A DNA stretch of 64,000 nt from Kosakonia radicincitans DSM 16656 (GCF_000280495.2 NZ_CP018016.1:2108001-2172000), one strand, 5' to 3'; shown: positions 48,195-60,734, counted from the first letter of the stretch. The notes: generated by a model from the letters alone, not told the origin. Translations and numbers: made by a program.

Positions 48195-48773
48195 ATGGGC
48201 GAGAAAAGCATTGTTCAGGAAGCCCGCGATATTCAGTTAGCAATGGAACTGATTTCGCTGGGTGCACGTTTACAGATGCTGGAGAGTGAGACACAGCTTA
48301 GCCGTGGTCGTCTTATTAAACTCTACAAAGAGTTACGTGGTAGCCCGCCGCCGAAAGGCATGCTGCCATTCTCCACTGACTGGTTTATGACCTGGGAGCA
48401 GAATATTCATGCGTCCATGTTCTGTAACGCCTGGCAGTTTTTGTTAAAAACAGGCCTGTGCAGCGGCGTTGATGCAGTCATCAAAGCGTACAAACTCTAT
48501 CTGGAACAATGCCCTCATAACGATGATGGGCCGCTGCTGGCGCTGACTCGCGCCTGGACACTGGTTCGTTTCGTGGAAAGCGGAATGCTGGAGTTGTCTC
48601 GCTGTAATTGCTGTGACGGTAATTTTATTACGCACGCACACCAGCCTGTTGGTAGCTTTGCCTGTAGTTTATGCCAGCCGCCGTCCCGCGCGGTAAAAAG
48701 ACGTAAACTTTCCCGGGATGCTGCCGATATTATTCCACAACTGCTGGATGAACAGATCGAACAGGCTGTTTGA
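48195..48773 (+). CDS. flhC: Flagellar master regulator subunit FlhC
   Basis: FlhC provides DNA contact in FlhD4C2. It is 192 residues, as in E. coli, with the four-Cys zinc site (CNCC...CSLC, residues 137-160). It is the second gene of the flhDC operon, and a terminator follows at 48798. Confidence 0.97.
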   Translation: MGEKSIVQEARDIQLAMELISLGARLQMLESETQLSRGRLIKLYKELRGSPPPKGMLPFSTDWFMTWEQNIHASMFCNAWQFLLKTGLCSGVDAVIKAYKLYLEQCPHNDDGPLLALTRAWTLVRFVESGMLELSRCNCCDGNFITHAHQPVGSFACSLCQPPSRAVKRRKLSRDAADIIPQLLDEQIEQAV

Positions 48774-48797
48774 CCGAAACAGGTGGAAAACACTCCA

Positions 48798-48829
48798 GCA
48801 GCGGTGCAGTAATGCCGCTGCTTTTTTTT
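48798..48829 (+). terminator. Terminator of flhDC
   Basis: The stem GCAGCGG/CCGCTGC has a 10-base loop and is followed by eight T. Confidence 0.88.
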
Positions 48830-48898
48830 GCCTGAAATTCGGTTTAACCCTCTGAAATGTTTATCCCGAGCCTTAGTCATTAGCAGAAGGATGATGTC

Positions 48899-49786
48899 GT
48901 GCTTATCGTATTAGGTTACCTGGTTGTTCTTGGTGCAGTCTTTGGCGGTTATATGATGACCGGCGGAGAACTTGGGGCACTTTATCAACCGTCTGAACTG
49001 ATCATCATCGGTGGCGCGGGGGTAGGTGCATTCATCGTTGGTAACAATGGCAAAGCGATCAAAGGTACGATGAAAGCCATGCCTTTGCTGTTTCGTCGTT
49101 CGAAATACACCAAAAGCATGTATATGGATTTGCTGGCTCTGCTTTACCGCCTGATGGCGAAATCGCGTCAGCAAGGGATGTTCTCGCTCGAAAGAGATAT
49201 TGAGAATCCGAAAGAGAGCGAAATTTTCGCCAGCTATCCACGTATTCTTGCGGATGCGACGATGCTTGAATTTATTGTCGATTATCTGCGCCTGATCATC
49301 AGCGGCAACATGAACACCTTTGAAATTGAAGCGCTGATGGACGAAGAGATCGAAACGCACGAAAGCGAAGCCGAAGTGCCGGCAAATGCGCTGGCGATGG
49401 TGGGCGATTCGCTGCCCGCGTTCGGTATCGTTGCGGCGGTGATGGGGGTGGTGCACGCGCTGGCCTCCGCCGATCGTCCGGCGGCTGAACTCGGTGCGCT
49501 GATTGCACATGCGATGGTGGGAACCTTCCTCGGCATCCTGTTGGCGTACGGTTTTATCTCCCCGCTGGCCAGCGTTCTACGCCAGAAGAGTGCGGAAACC
49601 GCCAAAATGATGCAGTGCGTCAAGATCACCTTGCTGTCGAATCTTAACGGTTATGCACCGCCAATTGCGGTCGAGTTTGGTCGTAAAACGCTGTACTCCA
49701 GCGAACGTCCGTCGTTTATCGAACTGGATGAACACGTCCGTGCGGTCAGAAATCCTAACCAACAGACCACGACCGAGGACGCATGA
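48899..49786 (+). CDS. motA: Flagellar stator protein MotA
   Basis: The proton-channel stator subunit with four membrane helices and a large cytoplasmic loop that contacts FliG (conserved R90/E98 region: [25 protein letters not shown]). It is 295 residues, as in E. coli. The start is GTG with AAGGA upstream. It overlaps motB by four bases. No clear sigma-28 promoter was seen upstream. Confidence 0.96.
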   Translation: MLIVLGYLVVLGAVFGGYMMTGGELGALYQPSELIIIGGAGVGAFIVGNNGKAIKGTMKAMPLLFRRSKYTKSMYMDLLALLYRLMAKSRQQGMFSLERDIENPKESEIFASYPRILADATMLEFIVDYLRLIISGNMNTFEIEALMDEEIETHESEAEVPANALAMVGDSLPAFGIVAAVMGVVHALASADRPAAELGALIAHAMVGTFLGILLAYGFISPLASVLRQKSAETAKMMQCVKITLLSNLNGYAPPIAVEFGRKTLYSSERPSFIELDEHVRAVRNPNQQTTTEDA

Positions 49787-50742
49787 AAAACCAGTCCCAT
49801 CCGATCGTCGTAGTCAGACGAAAAAAACATAAAGGTCATGGCGGTGGAGCGCACGGCTCCTGGAAGATTGCCTACGCCGACTTTATGACGGCGATGATGG
49901 CGTTCTTCCTGGTGATGTGGTTGATCTCCATCTCCAGCCCGAAAGAACTTATTCAGATTGCGGAGTATTTCCGTACGCCGTTAGCAACCGCAATTACGGG
50001 TGGGCAGCGAATTTCAAACAGCGAAAGCCCGATTCCGGGCGGTGGCGATGACTACACACAGCAACAGGGCGAAGTGCAAAAACAGCCCAATATTGACGAT
50101 TTGAAAAAACGCATGGAGCAGTCGCGGCTGAGTAAGTTGCGTGGCGATCTGGATCAGTTAATCGAAGCCGATCCCAAACTGCGCGCGCTGCGTCCGCACC
50201 TGAAAATCGATCTGGTGCAGGAAGGGTTGCGTATTCAGATTATCGACAGCCAGAACCGGCCGATGTTTAAAACCGGCAGCGCGGAAGTCGAACCTTATAT
50301 GCGCGATATTTTGCGTGCTATTGCGCCAGTACTGAATGGCATCCCTAACAAAGTGAGCCTTTCGGGCCACACCGATGATTTCCCTTACGCCAATGGCGAA
50401 AGAGGGTACAGCAACTGGGAACTTTCCGCCGATCGTGCAAACGCATCGCGCCGTGAGCTGGTTGCCGGTGGGCTGGATAATGGCAAAATTCTTCGGGTTG
50501 TAGGTATGGCGGCAACAATGCGCCTTGCGGACAGAGGTCCGAATGAAGCAATCAACCGCCGAATCAGTCTTTTGGTACTCAACAAACAGACTGAAGAAGC
50601 CATTCTGCATGAGAATGCCGAAAGCGAGAGTGCGCCAATAAGCGCGATTACACAGCCAGAACCTGCGGTCGGAGCAGCACCTGCATCCACACCGGCGGCT
50701 CCGGCAACAGTTCCCACATCGCCACAAGCCAATCCGAGGTGA
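49783..50742 (+). CDS. motB: Flagellar stator protein MotB
   Basis: The stator partner of MotA, 319 residues. One N-terminal membrane helix carries the proton-accepting Asp33 ([17 protein letters not shown]). The C-terminal OmpA-like domain ([10 protein letters not shown]) binds peptidoglycan. The C-terminal tail is Ala/Pro-rich and slightly longer than in E. coli (308). Confidence 0.96.
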   Translation: MKNQSHPIVVVRRKKHKGHGGGAHGSWKIAYADFMTAMMAFFLVMWLISISSPKELIQIAEYFRTPLATAITGGQRISNSESPIPGGGDDYTQQQGEVQKQPNIDDLKKRMEQSRLSKLRGDLDQLIEADPKLRALRPHLKIDLVQEGLRIQIIDSQNRPMFKTGSAEVEPYMRDILRAIAPVLNGIPNKVSLSGHTDDFPYANGERGYSNWELSADRANASRRELVAGGLDNGKILRVVGMAATMRLADRGPNEAINRRISLLVLNKQTEEAILHENAESESAPISAITQPEPAVGAAPASTPAAPATVPTSPQANPR

Positions 50743-50746
50743 TAGC

Positions 50747-52795
50747 GTGAGCATGGATATTAGTGATTTTTATCAGACATTCTTCGATGAGGCCGACGAG
50801 TTGTTGGCTGATATGGAACAACATTTGCTGGATCTGGTGCCTGAAGCGCCGGATTCGGAACAGCTCAACGCCATCTTTCGTGCGGCGCACTCTATTAAAG
50901 GAGGCGCAGGTACATTTGGTTTTACCATCCTGCAGGAAACCACACACCTGATGGAGAACCTGCTTGATGAGGCCCGGCGTGGCGAAATGCAGCTTAACAC
51001 CGACATTATCAACCTGTTTTTGGAAACCAAAGATATTATGCAGGAACAGCTCGACGCTTATAAAAGCTCGCAAGAGCCAGACGCCGCCAGCTTTGAATAT
51101 ATCTGCAATGCCCTGCGCCAACTGGCGCTGGAAGCAAAAGGAGAGGTCGTCGCTGCCCCTGCAAATGGTGCAAAACTCTCCGTTGTGGATACTGCGCTGG
51201 AGTCCGAAACCGCTGCTGCGCCAGCTGCCGAAAGCGACGGCAAACTGCGCATCGTCCTGTCTCGCCTGAAAGAGAGCGAAGTTGCACTGCTGGAAGAAGA
51301 GTTGGGTAACCTCGGAACGTTGAGCGACGTAGTGAAGGGGGCTGATACCCTGAGCGTGACGCTTGATGGCGGCGTCAGCGAAGACGATATTATCGCGGTA
51401 TTGTGCTTCGTCATCGAAGCCGATCAAATTGCGTTCGAAAAACCCACCGCAGAGACAGCCCCCGCGCCTGCAGCAGTTGAAGCGGTTGCACAAGTGGTTG
51501 AAACGCCAGCGCCTGTTGCGGTTCCGGCGGAGAAACCAGCGGCTCCGGCGCTGAAAGCGGTCGCGAAAGAACAACCGGCAGCTCGTGAAAAACCGGCGCG
51601 TGCCAGCGAATCAACCAGTATCCGTGTGGCGGTTGAAAAAGTTGACCAGCTAATTAACCTGGTCGGAGAACTGGTGATCACCCAGTCGATGCTGGCTCAG
51701 CGCTCCAATGAGCTGGATCCGGTCACACACGGCGATCTGATCACCAGCATGAGCCAGTTGCAGCGCAACGCTCGTGACCTGCAGGAATCGGTGATGTCCA
51801 TCCGTATGATGCCGATGGAATATGTCTTTAGCCGCTTCCCGCGTCTGGTGCGCGATCTGGCGAGCAAGCTGGATAAACAGGTTGAACTGACTCTGCAAGG
51901 TAGCTCGACGGAACTGGATAAGAGCCTGATCGAGCGCATCATTGACCCGTTAACGCACCTGGTGCGTAACAGCCTCGACCACGGTATTGAAACCCCACAA
52001 AAACGTGTCGAAGCCGGTAAATCGCCTATCGGTAACCTGATTCTTTCGGCGGAACACCAGGGCGGAAATATCTGCATCGAAGTGACTGACGACGGTGCTG
52101 GTCTTAACCGCGAGCGTATCCTGGCGAAAGCGATTTCGCAGGGAATGGCGGTCAACGAAAACATGACCGATGAAGAAGTCGGCATGCTGATTTTTGCCCC
52201 GGGTTTCTCAACCGCAGAGCAGGTTACCGACGTTTCCGGCCGCGGCGTGGGCATGGACGTGGTAAAACGTAACATCCAGGAAATGGGTGGCCACGTTGAA
52301 ATAAAATCCAAACAAGGCTCTGGCACGACGATTCGTATCCTGCTGCCGCTGACGCTGGCAATCCTCGACGGGATGTCAGTAAAAGTGAACAACGAAGTCT
52401 TCATTCTGCCGCTGAACGCGGTGATGGAGTCGCTGCAACCGCGTGAAGAAGATCTGCATCCGCTGGCCGGTGGTGAGCGCGTACTGGAAGTACGTGGTGA
52501 ATACCTGCCGCTGGTTGAGTTGTGGAAAGTGTTTGACGTGATGGGGGCGAAAACTGAGGCCACGCAGGGGATTGTCGTTATTCTGCAGAGCGCAGGTCGT
52601 CGCTATGCGCTGCTGGTTGATCAGTTGATCGGTCAGCACCAGGTTGTGGTGAAAAACCTGGAAAGCAACTATCGCAAAGTGCCGGGTATTTCTGCCGCCA
52701 CCATCCTGGGCGATGGTAGTGTTGCGCTGATCGTGGATGTGTCAGCGTTGCAGGGGTTGAATCGTGAACATCGTATGGCGCACACAGCCGCCTGA
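50747..52795 (+). CDS. cheA: Chemotaxis histidine kinase CheA
   Basis: The kinase that phosphorylates CheY and CheB. Domains in order: P1 with phospho-acceptor H48 ([13 protein letters not shown]), P2 (about 160-230), a long Ala/Pro-rich linker, P3 dimerisation, P4 ATP-binding ([32 protein letters not shown]) and CheW-like P5. It is 682 residues against 654 in E. coli, the excess lying in the P1-P2 and P2-P3 linkers. It starts with GTG, as in E. coli. Confidence 0.97.
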   Translation: MSMDISDFYQTFFDEADELLADMEQHLLDLVPEAPDSEQLNAIFRAAHSIKGGAGTFGFTILQETTHLMENLLDEARRGEMQLNTDIINLFLETKDIMQEQLDAYKSSQEPDAASFEYICNALRQLALEAKGEVVAAPANGAKLSVVDTALESETAAAPAAESDGKLRIVLSRLKESEVALLEEELGNLGTLSDVVKGADTLSVTLDGGVSEDDIIAVLCFVIEADQIAFEKPTAETAPAPAAVEAVAQVVETPAPVAVPAEKPAAPALKAVAKEQPAAREKPARASESTSIRVAVEKVDQLINLVGELVITQSMLAQRSNELDPVTHGDLITSMSQLQRNARDLQESVMSIRMMPMEYVFSRFPRLVRDLASKLDKQVELTLQGSSTELDKSLIERIIDPLTHLVRNSLDHGIETPQKRVEAGKSPIGNLILSAEHQGGNICIEVTDDGAGLNRERILAKAISQGMAVNENMTDEEVGMLIFAPGFSTAEQVTDVSGRGVGMDVVKRNIQEMGGHVEIKSKQGSGTTIRILLPLTLAILDGMSVKVNNEVFILPLNAVMESLQPREEDLHPLAGGERVLEVRGEYLPLVELWKVFDVMGAKTEATQGIVVILQSAGRRYALLVDQLIGQHQVVVKNLESNYRKVPGISAATILGDGSVALIVDVSALQGLNREHRMAHTAA

Positions 52796-52815
52796 TTAAG
52801 TAGAAGGTATAAAAC

Positions 52816-53319
52816 ATGACCGGTATGAGTAATGTAGCAAAACTGGCTGGCGAGCCGTCAGGACAGGAATTCCTGGTATTCACTCTGGGCGATGAAGAGT
52901 ACGGCATCGATATTCTCAAAGTGCAGGAAATTCGTGGCTACGATCAGGTGACCCGTATCGCCAATACCCCGGACTTTATCAAAGGCGTGACCAACCTGCG
53001 TGGCGTGATCGTGCCGATTGTTGACCTGCGCGTGAAGTTCAGCCAGGGCGACGTCGAGTATGATGACAACACCGTGGTTATCGTCCTGAATCTGGGACAG
53101 CGTGTGGTTGGCATCGTAGTGGATGGTGTCTCTGATGTGCTTTCCCTGGCATCGGACCAGATCCGCCCGGCGCCGGAATTCGCCGTCACCCTGTCCACCG
53201 AATACCTGACCGGCCTCGGTGCGCTTGGCGACCGGATGCTGATTCTGGTGAACATTGAAAAACTGCTCAACAGCGAAGAGATGGCGCTGCTGGACATCGC
53301 GGCAACGCACGTCGCGTAA
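52816..53319 (+). CDS. cheW: Chemotaxis coupling protein CheW
   Basis: CheW couples receptors to CheA. It is 167 residues, as in E. coli, with the conserved [23 protein letters not shown] region. It is the last gene of motAB-cheAW and is followed by a strong terminator. Confidence 0.97.
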   Translation: MTGMSNVAKLAGEPSGQEFLVFTLGDEEYGIDILKVQEIRGYDQVTRIANTPDFIKGVTNLRGVIVPIVDLRVKFSQGDVEYDDNTVVIVLNLGQRVVGIVVDGVSDVLSLASDQIRPAPEFAVTLSTEYLTGLGALGDRMLILVNIEKLLNSEEMALLDIAATHVA

Positions 53320-53332
53320 CCGCCATACAAGA

Positions 53333-53363
53333 GCGGATGACTCACCGGTCATCCGCTTTTTTT
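53333..53363 (+). terminator. Terminator of motAB-cheAW
   Basis: A perfect 9-bp stem GCGGATGAC/GTCATCCGC followed by seven T. Confidence 0.93.
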
Positions 53364-53636
53364 ATACACTTTTTTGTCGGTTATTTTGTTTATCCTTCAT
53401 TACCACTGGACAACGCGTCCAATTCTTCTAATTCGTTATTTTTACTGACAAAAAATACCTCTTTTACGTAGTCGTTTGTTTTGCAATTTCTCAGTCATTA
53501 AACCGCTATCGGTGCGACATTAACGTTAACTGACTGCACCTTACAACGCAGACCACGCCGCTGCAGGAAAGATCGAGTGATACCCTGACCGCGAACATTG
53601 CATTTCAAGTTACTATTTAATTCCCTTTCGCAAATG

Positions 53637-53663
53637 TAAAGTTCCCTGGCCGCATGCCGATAA
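53637..53663 (+). promoter_or_regulatory. Sigma-28 promoter of tar-tap-cheRBYZ
   Basis: TAAA (53637-53640), a 15-base spacer and GCCGATAA (53656-53663) match the FliA consensus perfectly. Confidence 0.93.
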
Positions 53664-53694
53664 CACCATTAAGAACATATCGAAAAGGTGTTGC

Positions 53695-55359
53695 ATGTTG
53701 AACCGTATCCGCGTCGTTACTCTGCTGATGAGTGTGCTGGCAGTGTTTGCCCTGTTGCAGCTCGTATCCGGGGGACTTTTTTTCTCTTCCCTTAAGCAAA
53801 ACCAGCAGAGTTTTGCTGCTTCTAATGACCTGCGTATGCAACAAACTGAACTGGGAAAAGCCTGGGAATTAATGCTGCAAACGCGCATCAACCTGAGCCG
53901 CTCGTCGGCGCGTATGTTGCTCGACCCAGGCAACCAGCAGAGCAGCGCCAAAACCGACCTGTTGAACAGCGCGAAAGCCTCGCTGGCGGAAGCAGCAAAA
54001 CATTACGACGCCTTTCATAACATGCCATCGCTGCCGGAAATGGATGCGGCGCGGCAGGCGCTGGATGAGAAATATCGTACCTATAATGCTGCGTTGACGG
54101 AGCTGGTTCAGTTTCTGGAGAGCGGCAATATCAACGCCTTTATGGCGCAACCGACTCAAGGGATGCAAAACGCCCTCGGTGACGCGATGGCAAAATATGC
54201 TGCACTGAGCGACAGCCTCTACCGTAATGCCTGGGAGCAGAGCGTCAGCGATTACACCTTTGCGAAATGGCAGATGGCGGTTCTGGCGCTGGCCTTGCTG
54301 ATTGTACTGACCGGCGTCTGGTATGGGATCCGCCGTATTCTGTTGTCGCCATTGTCATCGGTCATCGCTCATATCCGCGAAATCGCGGGCGGTAACCTGA
54401 CGCATACACTGACGATTGCCGGTCGCAGCGAAATGACCGAACTGGCGCAAAGCGTCGATCATATGCAGAACGCGTTAATCGATACCGTTACCAATGTGCG
54501 CCAGGGTTCGGATGCCATTTACTCCGGCACCAGCGAAATTGCTGCCGGAAATAACGATCTCTCCTCGCGTACTGAAGAACAAGCCTCGGCGCTGGAGCAG
54601 ACCGCTGCCAGCATGGAAGAGTTGACGGCGACGGTTAAGCAGAACGCTGACAACGCCCGTCAGGCTTCGCTGCTGGCGCAAAGTGCGTCGGAAACCGCCG
54701 AGCGCGGCGGTAAAGTCGTCGATGGCGTGGTGAAAACCATGCACGATATCGCCACCAGTTCGCAGAAGATCGCTGACATTATTGGTGTGATTGACGGTAT
54801 TGCCTTCCAGACCAATATCCTGGCGCTGAACGCGGCAGTAGAAGCGGCGCGCGCCGGCGAGCAGGGGCGCGGCTTTGCCGTTGTTGCCGGTGAAGTTCGT
54901 AATCTGGCCAGCCGCAGTGCCCAGGCGGCGAAAGAGATTAAAACCTTAATTGAAGATTCTGTTTCCCGCGTGGATACCGGCTCAGTGCTTGTAGAGAGTG
55001 CCGGTGAAACCATGTCGGACATTGTTAACGCTGTCACGCGTGTTAACGACATCATGGGTGAGATCGCCTCGGCATCGGACGAACAGAGCCGTGGCATCGA
55101 TCAGGTTGCGCTGGCGGTATCCGAGATGGATCGCGTCACGCAACAGAATGCGTCACTGGTACAACAATCGGCAGCCGCAGCCGCTGCCTTAGAAGAACAA
55201 GCCAGTCGATTGACGATGGCGGTATCTGCTTTCCGCCTTTCTTCTGTATCCGGCAAACCGGCGCAGCGTGCCTTAACTCCGGCAGCAGGCAGCGCTAAGA
55301 CCCCGGCGCGGAGTCGCCAACTTGCAACCGGACAAGAAGATAACTGGGAAACATTTTAG
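53695..55359 (+). CDS. tar: Aspartate chemoreceptor Tar
   Basis: A methyl-accepting chemotaxis protein, 554 residues. The N-terminal membrane helix and periplasmic four-helix domain keep the aspartate-binding arginines R64, R69 and R73 ([12 protein letters not shown]), which marks it as Tar rather than Tsr. HAMP domain, methylation helices and the signalling tip ([35 protein letters not shown]) are intact. It ends NWETF, the docking pentapeptide for CheR and CheB. First gene of the meche operon. Confidence 0.95.
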   Translation: MLNRIRVVTLLMSVLAVFALLQLVSGGLFFSSLKQNQQSFAASNDLRMQQTELGKAWELMLQTRINLSRSSARMLLDPGNQQSSAKTDLLNSAKASLAEAAKHYDAFHNMPSLPEMDAARQALDEKYRTYNAALTELVQFLESGNINAFMAQPTQGMQNALGDAMAKYAALSDSLYRNAWEQSVSDYTFAKWQMAVLALALLIVLTGVWYGIRRILLSPLSSVIAHIREIAGGNLTHTLTIAGRSEMTELAQSVDHMQNALIDTVTNVRQGSDAIYSGTSEIAAGNNDLSSRTEEQASALEQTAASMEELTATVKQNADNARQASLLAQSASETAERGGKVVDGVVKTMHDIATSSQKIADIIGVIDGIAFQTNILALNAAVEAARAGEQGRGFAVVAGEVRNLASRSAQAAKEIKTLIEDSVSRVDTGSVLVESAGETMSDIVNAVTRVNDIMGEIASASDEQSRGIDQVALAVSEMDRVTQQNASLVQQSAAAAAALEEQASRLTMAVSAFRLSSVSGKPAQRALTPAAGSAKTPARSRQLATGQEDNWETF

Positions 55360-55401
55360 CAGTTCTTAACCGCGGACATTTTTCCGCCAGATGGGGCGTT
55401 A

Positions 55402-57000
55402 ATGTTTAATCGTATTCGTATCTCGACAACACTTTTTTTGATTTTGATTGTGTGTGGCATTTTGCAGGTCGGCAGTAACGGATTGTCCTTCTGGGCTTTT
55501 AAACAAAGCACATCACATTTACAGGAAGTAGCGAACAGCAACCATCAACGCAGCGCGCTGATGCAAATTCGGGCCACGCTGCTTGAAGCGAGCACATTGC
55601 TGAATAAAGCGGGTACGCTCACGGCATTAAGTTATCCGCCGGATGATATTAAAGCTCTGATGACACGGGCAAAAGCCAGCCTGAAGCTGGCAGATGAGAA
55701 AGAGAAAGAGTTTCTGGGCATTGCCGCAATAACGCCTGTGGGGCAGAAATTGCAGGACGGGACGAAAGCGACGTATGCCGCATGGCGCAGCGATCTGGAG
55801 CATCAGGCCACCTGGCTTGAAAATAACCAGCTATCAGATTTTATGACCGCGCCGGTGAAGGAGTCGCAGGACCAGTTTGACGCGAATTTTAACGCGTGGG
55901 AAAAGCACATTAACGAGTTTGCCGAGCAAGCACGGCAGGACAGCGAAAGTAATTATCACCGTTCGGCGGCCATTTTTATTGCGGTGGTGATCCTTGCGGC
56001 GCTGATTACCAGCATCGCGCTGTTCTGGTCGCGCAAGATGATTGTTCAGCCGCTGGCGATTATCAGCAGCCACTTTGACAGCATCGCAGCAGGCAATTTG
56101 GCGCAGCCGATTGCCGTTTATGGGCGTAATGAAATTTCGGCGATCTTCGCCAGCCTGAAAAAAATGCAGGCAGCGCTGCGTACTACGGTCAGCGATGTTC
56201 GGCAGGGCAGTTATGCTATGCATACCGGTATTTCGGAGATTGCTTCAGGCAACAATGATTTATCGGTGCGCACTGAACAGCAGGCCGCTTCGCTGGCGCA
56301 AACCGCAGCCAGCATGGAGCAGTTGACCGCGACGGTCGGGCAGAACGCCGACAACGCGCGTCAGGCTTCCGGTCTGGCGCAGAGCGCGGCGGAAACCGCG
56401 AGAAAAGGCGGGCAGCAAACCACCAGCGTGGCGAGTACCATGCAGGAGATTGCCGGCAGCTCGCAAAAAATCGGCGATATCATCAGCGTGATTGATGGCA
56501 TCGCGTTTCAGACCAATATCCTCGCGCTGAACGCCGCAGTGGAAGCGGCGCGTGCGGGCGAGCAGGGCCGGGGATTTGCCGTGGTGGCAGGGGAAGTGCG
56601 TAACCTGGCCAGCCGCAGCGCCCAGGCGGCAAAAGAGATTAAAGGTCTGATTGAAGAGTCAGTATCCCGTGTTCAGCAGGGTTCAGCGCTGGTGGATACC
56701 GCCGCGCAGACGATGACGGAAATCGTCCGCTCGGTGACGCAGGTCAACGACATTATGGGCGAAATTGCCTCTGCGTCGGATGAACAGCGTCGTGGCATTG
56801 AGCAGGTTGCGCTGGCGGTCAGCCAGATGGATCAGGTCACACAGCAGAACGCGGCGCTGGTAGAAGAGGCCGCTTCCGCGACCGATCAACTGGCAAACCA
56901 GGCGGATAACCTGACCTCGTTAGTGGCTGTATTTAAGATTGAAGAGCACATTGCATTACCCGAAGTGGCACCGCCCAAAGCCGTGCCTGCTGCATCCTGA
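55402..57000 (+). CDS. tap: Dipeptide chemoreceptor Tap
   Basis: A methyl-accepting chemotaxis protein, 532 residues (E. coli Tap 533), with the Tap-type start [22 protein letters not shown], and [18 protein letters not shown] in the periplasmic domain. It lacks the C-terminal NWETF, as in E. coli, so it relies on Tar for adaptation enzymes. Tap senses dipeptides through DppA in E. coli. Confidence 0.94.
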   Translation: MFNRIRISTTLFLILIVCGILQVGSNGLSFWAFKQSTSHLQEVANSNHQRSALMQIRATLLEASTLLNKAGTLTALSYPPDDIKALMTRAKASLKLADEKEKEFLGIAAITPVGQKLQDGTKATYAAWRSDLEHQATWLENNQLSDFMTAPVKESQDQFDANFNAWEKHINEFAEQARQDSESNYHRSAAIFIAVVILAALITSIALFWSRKMIVQPLAIISSHFDSIAAGNLAQPIAVYGRNEISAIFASLKKMQAALRTTVSDVRQGSYAMHTGISEIASGNNDLSVRTEQQAASLAQTAASMEQLTATVGQNADNARQASGLAQSAAETARKGGQQTTSVASTMQEIAGSSQKIGDIISVIDGIAFQTNILALNAAVEAARAGEQGRGFAVVAGEVRNLASRSAQAAKEIKGLIEESVSRVQQGSALVDTAAQTMTEIVRSVTQVNDIMGEIASASDEQRRGIEQVALAVSQMDQVTQQNAALVEEAASATDQLANQADNLTSLVAVFKIEEHIALPEVAPPKAVPAAS

Positions 57001-57024
57001 AATTAACCTGGTTGAGAAGGCGCT

Positions 57025-57894
57025 ATGACATCATCACTGCCCACAGGGCAAACGTCATCAATACTGCAACAGATGACACAGCGCCTGGCGCTGTCCGATG
57101 CGCATTTCCGTCGGATATGTCAATTGATCTACCAGCGTGCGGGGATCGTTCTTGCGGACCATAAACGCGACATGGTGTACAACCGCCTTGTTCGCCGTTT
57201 ACGCACGCTGGGGTTGGATGATTTTGGTCGCTATCTGAGCATGCTCGAAGCGAACCAGAACAGCGCCGAGTGGCAAGCGTTTATCAACTCGCTGACCACC
57301 AATCTCACCGCATTTTTCCGGGAAGCGCATCACTTTCCGGTACTGGCTGAGCATGCGCGTAAGCGCACGGGTGAATACCGCGTATGGAGTGCCGCGGCCT
57401 CTACCGGCGAAGAACCTTACTCGCTGGCGATTACTCTTGCCGATGCGCTGGGCATGGCGCCGGGTCGCTGGAAAGTGTTTGCCAGCGATATCGACACCGA
57501 AGTGCTGGAAAAAGCACGCAGCGGTATTTATCGCCAGGACGAGTTGAAGACCCTCTCGCCACAGCAGATGCAACGCTATTTTATGCGTGGAACCGGCCCG
57601 CATGCCGGGCTGGTACGTGTACGGCAAGAACTGGCGAATTACGTCGAATTCACCACGGTGAACCTGCTGGATAAGCAGTACAACGTGCCGGGGCCTTTTG
57701 ACGCAATTTTTTGCCGTAACGTAATGATTTATTTTGATAAAACGACGCAACAGGACATTCTGCATCGTTTTGCTCCGCTGCTTAAGCCGGACGGATTACT
57801 GTTTGCCGGGCATTCGGAGAACTTCAGCAACCTCGTGCGCGAGTTCAGCCTCCGTGGGCAGACTGTTTATGCGCTGAGTAAGGATAAAGCATGA
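57025..57894 (+). CDS. cheR: Chemoreceptor methyltransferase CheR
   Basis: Adds methyl groups from S-adenosylmethionine to receptor glutamates. It is 289 residues (E. coli 286), with the SAM-binding [15 protein letters not shown]. It overlaps cheB by four bases. Confidence 0.96.
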   Translation: MTSSLPTGQTSSILQQMTQRLALSDAHFRRICQLIYQRAGIVLADHKRDMVYNRLVRRLRTLGLDDFGRYLSMLEANQNSAEWQAFINSLTTNLTAFFREAHHFPVLAEHARKRTGEYRVWSAAASTGEEPYSLAITLADALGMAPGRWKVFASDIDTEVLEKARSGIYRQDELKTLSPQQMQRYFMRGTGPHAGLVRVRQELANYVEFTTVNLLDKQYNVPGPFDAIFCRNVMIYFDKTTQQDILHRFAPLLKPDGLLFAGHSENFSNLVREFSLRGQTVYALSKDKA

Positions 57895-58940
57895 GTAAAA
57901 TCAGGGTGTTGTCCGTCGATGATTCCGCATTGATGCGCCAGATCATGACAGAAATTATCAATAGCCACAGCGATATGGAGATGGTGGCGACGGCGCCAGA
58001 CCCGTTGGTCGCCCGGGATCTAATCAAAAAATTCAACCCGGATGTCTTAACGCTGGATGTAGAAATGCCACGCATGGATGGGTTGGATTTTCTTGAGAAA
58101 TTAATGCGTCTGCGGCCAATGCCGGTGGTGATGGTTTCCTCGCTGACCGGTAAAGGCTCGGAAGTGACGCTGCGTGCGCTGGAGCTGGGGGCGATTGATT
58201 TCGTCACCAAACCGCAAATCGGCATTCGTGAAGGCATGCTGGCCTACAGCGAAATGATTGCTGAGAAAGTGCGCACCGCTTCGCGTGCGCGTATTGCTGC
58301 GCATAAAACGATGGAAGCGCCGGCGCTGCTGAAGGCTGGCCCGCTGCTCAGCTCGGAAAAATTGCTGGTCATTGGGGCGTCAACCGGAGGAACAGAGGCA
58401 ATTCGTCATGTACTCCAGCCATTGCCGCTCTCAAGTCCGGGTATTCTAATCACTCAGCATATGCCGCCGGGCTTTACCCGCTCATTTGCTGAGCGTTTGA
58501 ACAAGCTCTGCCAGATCAGCGTCAAGGAAGCGGAAGATGGTGAGCGCGTTCTGCCGGGACACGCGTATATTGCTCCGGGCGATAAGCATATGGAGCTCGC
58601 GCGTAGCGGGGCAAACTATCAGATTAAGATCCACGATGGACCGCCAGTTAACCGGCACCGTCCGTCGGTGGACGTACTGTTTCATTCGGTCGCGAAACAT
58701 GCGGGGCGCAACGCCGTAGGCGTGATCCTTACGGGGATGGGCAACGATGGCGCGGCGGGAATGTTAGCAATGTACCAGGCGGGAGCCTGGACCATCGCGC
58801 AAAACGAAGCAAGTTGTGTGGTGTTCGGCATGCCGCGTGAGGCCATCAATATGGGTGGCGTCAGCGAAGTGGTCGATCTTAGCCAGGTAAGCCAGCAGAT
58901 GCTGGCGAAAATCAGTGCCGGACAGGCAATACGTATTTGA
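57891..58940 (+). CDS. cheB: Chemoreceptor methylesterase CheB
   Basis: Removes receptor methyl groups when phosphorylated by CheA. It is 349 residues, as in E. coli: a receiver domain with D56, then an esterase domain with the catalytic serine in [10 protein letters not shown], the His in TQHMPPGF and the Asp in GMGNDGAAG. Confidence 0.97.
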   Translation: MSKIRVLSVDDSALMRQIMTEIINSHSDMEMVATAPDPLVARDLIKKFNPDVLTLDVEMPRMDGLDFLEKLMRLRPMPVVMVSSLTGKGSEVTLRALELGAIDFVTKPQIGIREGMLAYSEMIAEKVRTASRARIAAHKTMEAPALLKAGPLLSSEKLLVIGASTGGTEAIRHVLQPLPLSSPGILITQHMPPGFTRSFAERLNKLCQISVKEAEDGERVLPGHAYIAPGDKHMELARSGANYQIKIHDGPPVNRHRPSVDVLFHSVAKHAGRNAVGVILTGMGNDGAAGMLAMYQAGAWTIAQNEASCVVFGMPREAINMGGVSEVVDLSQVSQQMLAKISAGQAIRI

Positions 58941-58951
58941 ACCAGGAGTAA

Positions 58952-59347
<396 letters not shown>

Positions 59348-59357
59348 GGACCGGACT

Positions 59358-60002
59358 ATGTTGCAACCTTCAATAAAACCTTCTGAAGAGCATTCTCCCA
59401 GCGACATTATTGCCCGCATCGGTAGCCTGACGCGCATGCTGCGCGATAGTCTGCGCGAGTTGGGCCTGGATCAAGCGATTGCCGAAGCAGCGGAAGCGAT
59501 TCCGGATGCGCGCGATCGCCTGGATTATGTGGTCCAGATGACGGCGCAGGCCGCCGAGCGCGCGCTGAACAGCGTGGAAGCCTCTCAGCCTCACCAGGAT
59601 GAGATGGAAAAAAATTCAAAAGCGCTGAGCAAGCGCTGGGACGAGTGGTTCGAGAACCCAATTGAACTGGCAGACGCCCGTGAACTGGTGACTGATACCC
59701 GCAAGTTCCTCGGTGAAATTCCGGGTCATACCAGCTTCACCAACGCCCAGTTGTTGGACATCATGATGGCGCAGGATTTCCAGGATCTTACCGGTCAGGT
59801 GATCAAGCGCATGATGGACGTTATCCAGGAGATCGAACGCCAGTTGCTGATGGTGCTGCTGGAAAACATCCCGGAGCAGTCTGCGCGCCCGAAACGCGAA
59901 AACGACAGCCTGCTCAATGGCCCTCAGCTCGACGCCACCAAAGCGGGCGTGGTGGCAAGCCAGGACCAGGTGGACGACCTGCTGGACAGCCTCGGCTTCT
60001 GA
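59358..60002 (+). CDS. cheZ: CheY phosphatase CheZ
   Basis: Dephosphorylates CheY. It is 214 residues, as in E. coli, from the ATG at 59358 ([14 protein letters not shown] site). The catalytic segment [20 protein letters not shown] and the C-terminal CheY-binding helix ([13 protein letters not shown]) are present. Last gene of the meche operon. Confidence 0.97.
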   Translation: MLQPSIKPSEEHSPSDIIARIGSLTRMLRDSLRELGLDQAIAEAAEAIPDARDRLDYVVQMTAQAAERALNSVEASQPHQDEMEKNSKALSKRWDEWFENPIELADARELVTDTRKFLGEIPGHTSFTNAQLLDIMMAQDFQDLTGQVIKRMMDVIQEIERQLLMVLLENIPEQSARPKRENDSLLNGPQLDATKAGVVASQDQVDDLLDSLGF

Positions 60003-60014
60003 TTTGTCGGCACA

Positions 60015-60041
60015 TTCACCTTCAGACAGCCTGAAGGTGAA
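60015..60041. repeat. 11-bp hairpin after cheZ
   Basis: TTCACCTTCAG/CTGAAGGTGAA is a perfect stem with a 5-base loop, directly after the cheZ stop. Confidence 0.6.
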
Positions 60042-60062
60042 GTCAGCGAACCCACGAAAAAG

Positions 60063-60085
60063 GGAAGGGAAACCTTCCTTTTTTT
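60063..60085 (+). terminator. Terminator of tar-cheZ operon
   Basis: GGAAGG-GAAA-CCTTCC with a GNRA-type tetraloop and seven T. Confidence 0.93.
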
Positions 60086-60734
60086 ATTGCAGGAAGATAT
60101 CGCCCACTGCGAAGAGATTCGACAGCGCATGCAGCACTATTGGTATCAGCAGCCCGCCTGTCCCGAGCCGGACAACACACAACAGCGCAGAAAAAATAAA
60201 CAACTGAATAAAGGTGAGCGGCGCCTGATATTGCATATGAATGGCGGCAAACAATAAAGATGTCAGCACAATACCGACTTGTTGCGACACTTTTCCCCAT
60301 CCCAGGCTGGCATTGAGCAAAAAGCCGCGAAAAATAATCTCTTCACTCACCGGGGCTATCAGACAGGCGGTGAATACCCACGCCCAACGGGTTAACCCCC
60401 TATACCCTTCCAGGGAGTCCAGCCACGGCTCAGGCTGCTGGAACAGCTTTTCCATTACCAGCATCGCCAGCAGCGCCAGCAGCGGCGCGGCAAGGTTTCG
60501 CCACGCCAGCGTGCCAAAAGGCAGCAACCCGTCATAGTGTCTTCCGTAATAACGCCACAGCAGCAACGAGCAGGGGAGCAACAGGGCGCCATGCAGAAAC
60601 GGGCCGTCAAGGCCATTTTGATAAAGACGCATAAAACCCGGAATGAAAATAGCGAAATAGAACAGGCTGTAATAGATAACAAACGCCGCGATGCACACCG
60701 CAGTATGCGATGTTCGGTCCGATTGTGCTGGCAT
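60084..60734 (-). CDS. CPBP-family intramembrane metalloprotease
   Basis: A 216-residue inner-membrane protein with about six hydrophobic segments. It carries the CPBP (Abi/Rce1-like) motifs: EE...R in SEEIIFRG, His in FAAIHMQYQ and HALSN near the C-terminus. Relatives cleave prenylated or bacteriocin-type peptides or act in self-immunity; the substrate is unknown here. It lies between cheZ and flhB, which are directly adjacent in E. coli, so it is an insertion in this lineage. Confidence 0.85.
   Translation of the reverse strand: MPAQSDRTSHTAVCIAAFVIYYSLFYFAIFIPGFMRLYQNGLDGPFLHGALLLPCSLLLWRYYGRHYDGLLPFGTLAWRNLAAPLLALLAMLVMEKLFQQPEPWLDSLEGYRGLTRWAWVFTACLIAPVSEEIIFRGFLLNASLGWGKVSQQVGIVLTSLLFAAIHMQYQAPLTFIQLFIFSALLCVVRLGTGGLLIPIVLHALSNLFAVGDIFLQ

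Larger units (their letters stand above)
53320..53694. other. Intergenic region cheW / tar
   Basis: No gene in 375 bases. It holds the cheW terminator and the sigma-28 promoter of tar, listed separately. A short inverted repeat TGGAC-N5-GTCCA lies at 53407-53421; it has no known meaning. Confidence 0.6.

Noticed and set aside
48830..48898. Sigma-28 promoter of motA
   Set aside because: Expected from E. coli, but the only candidates (TTAA and ATCCCGAG) match the consensus too poorly.
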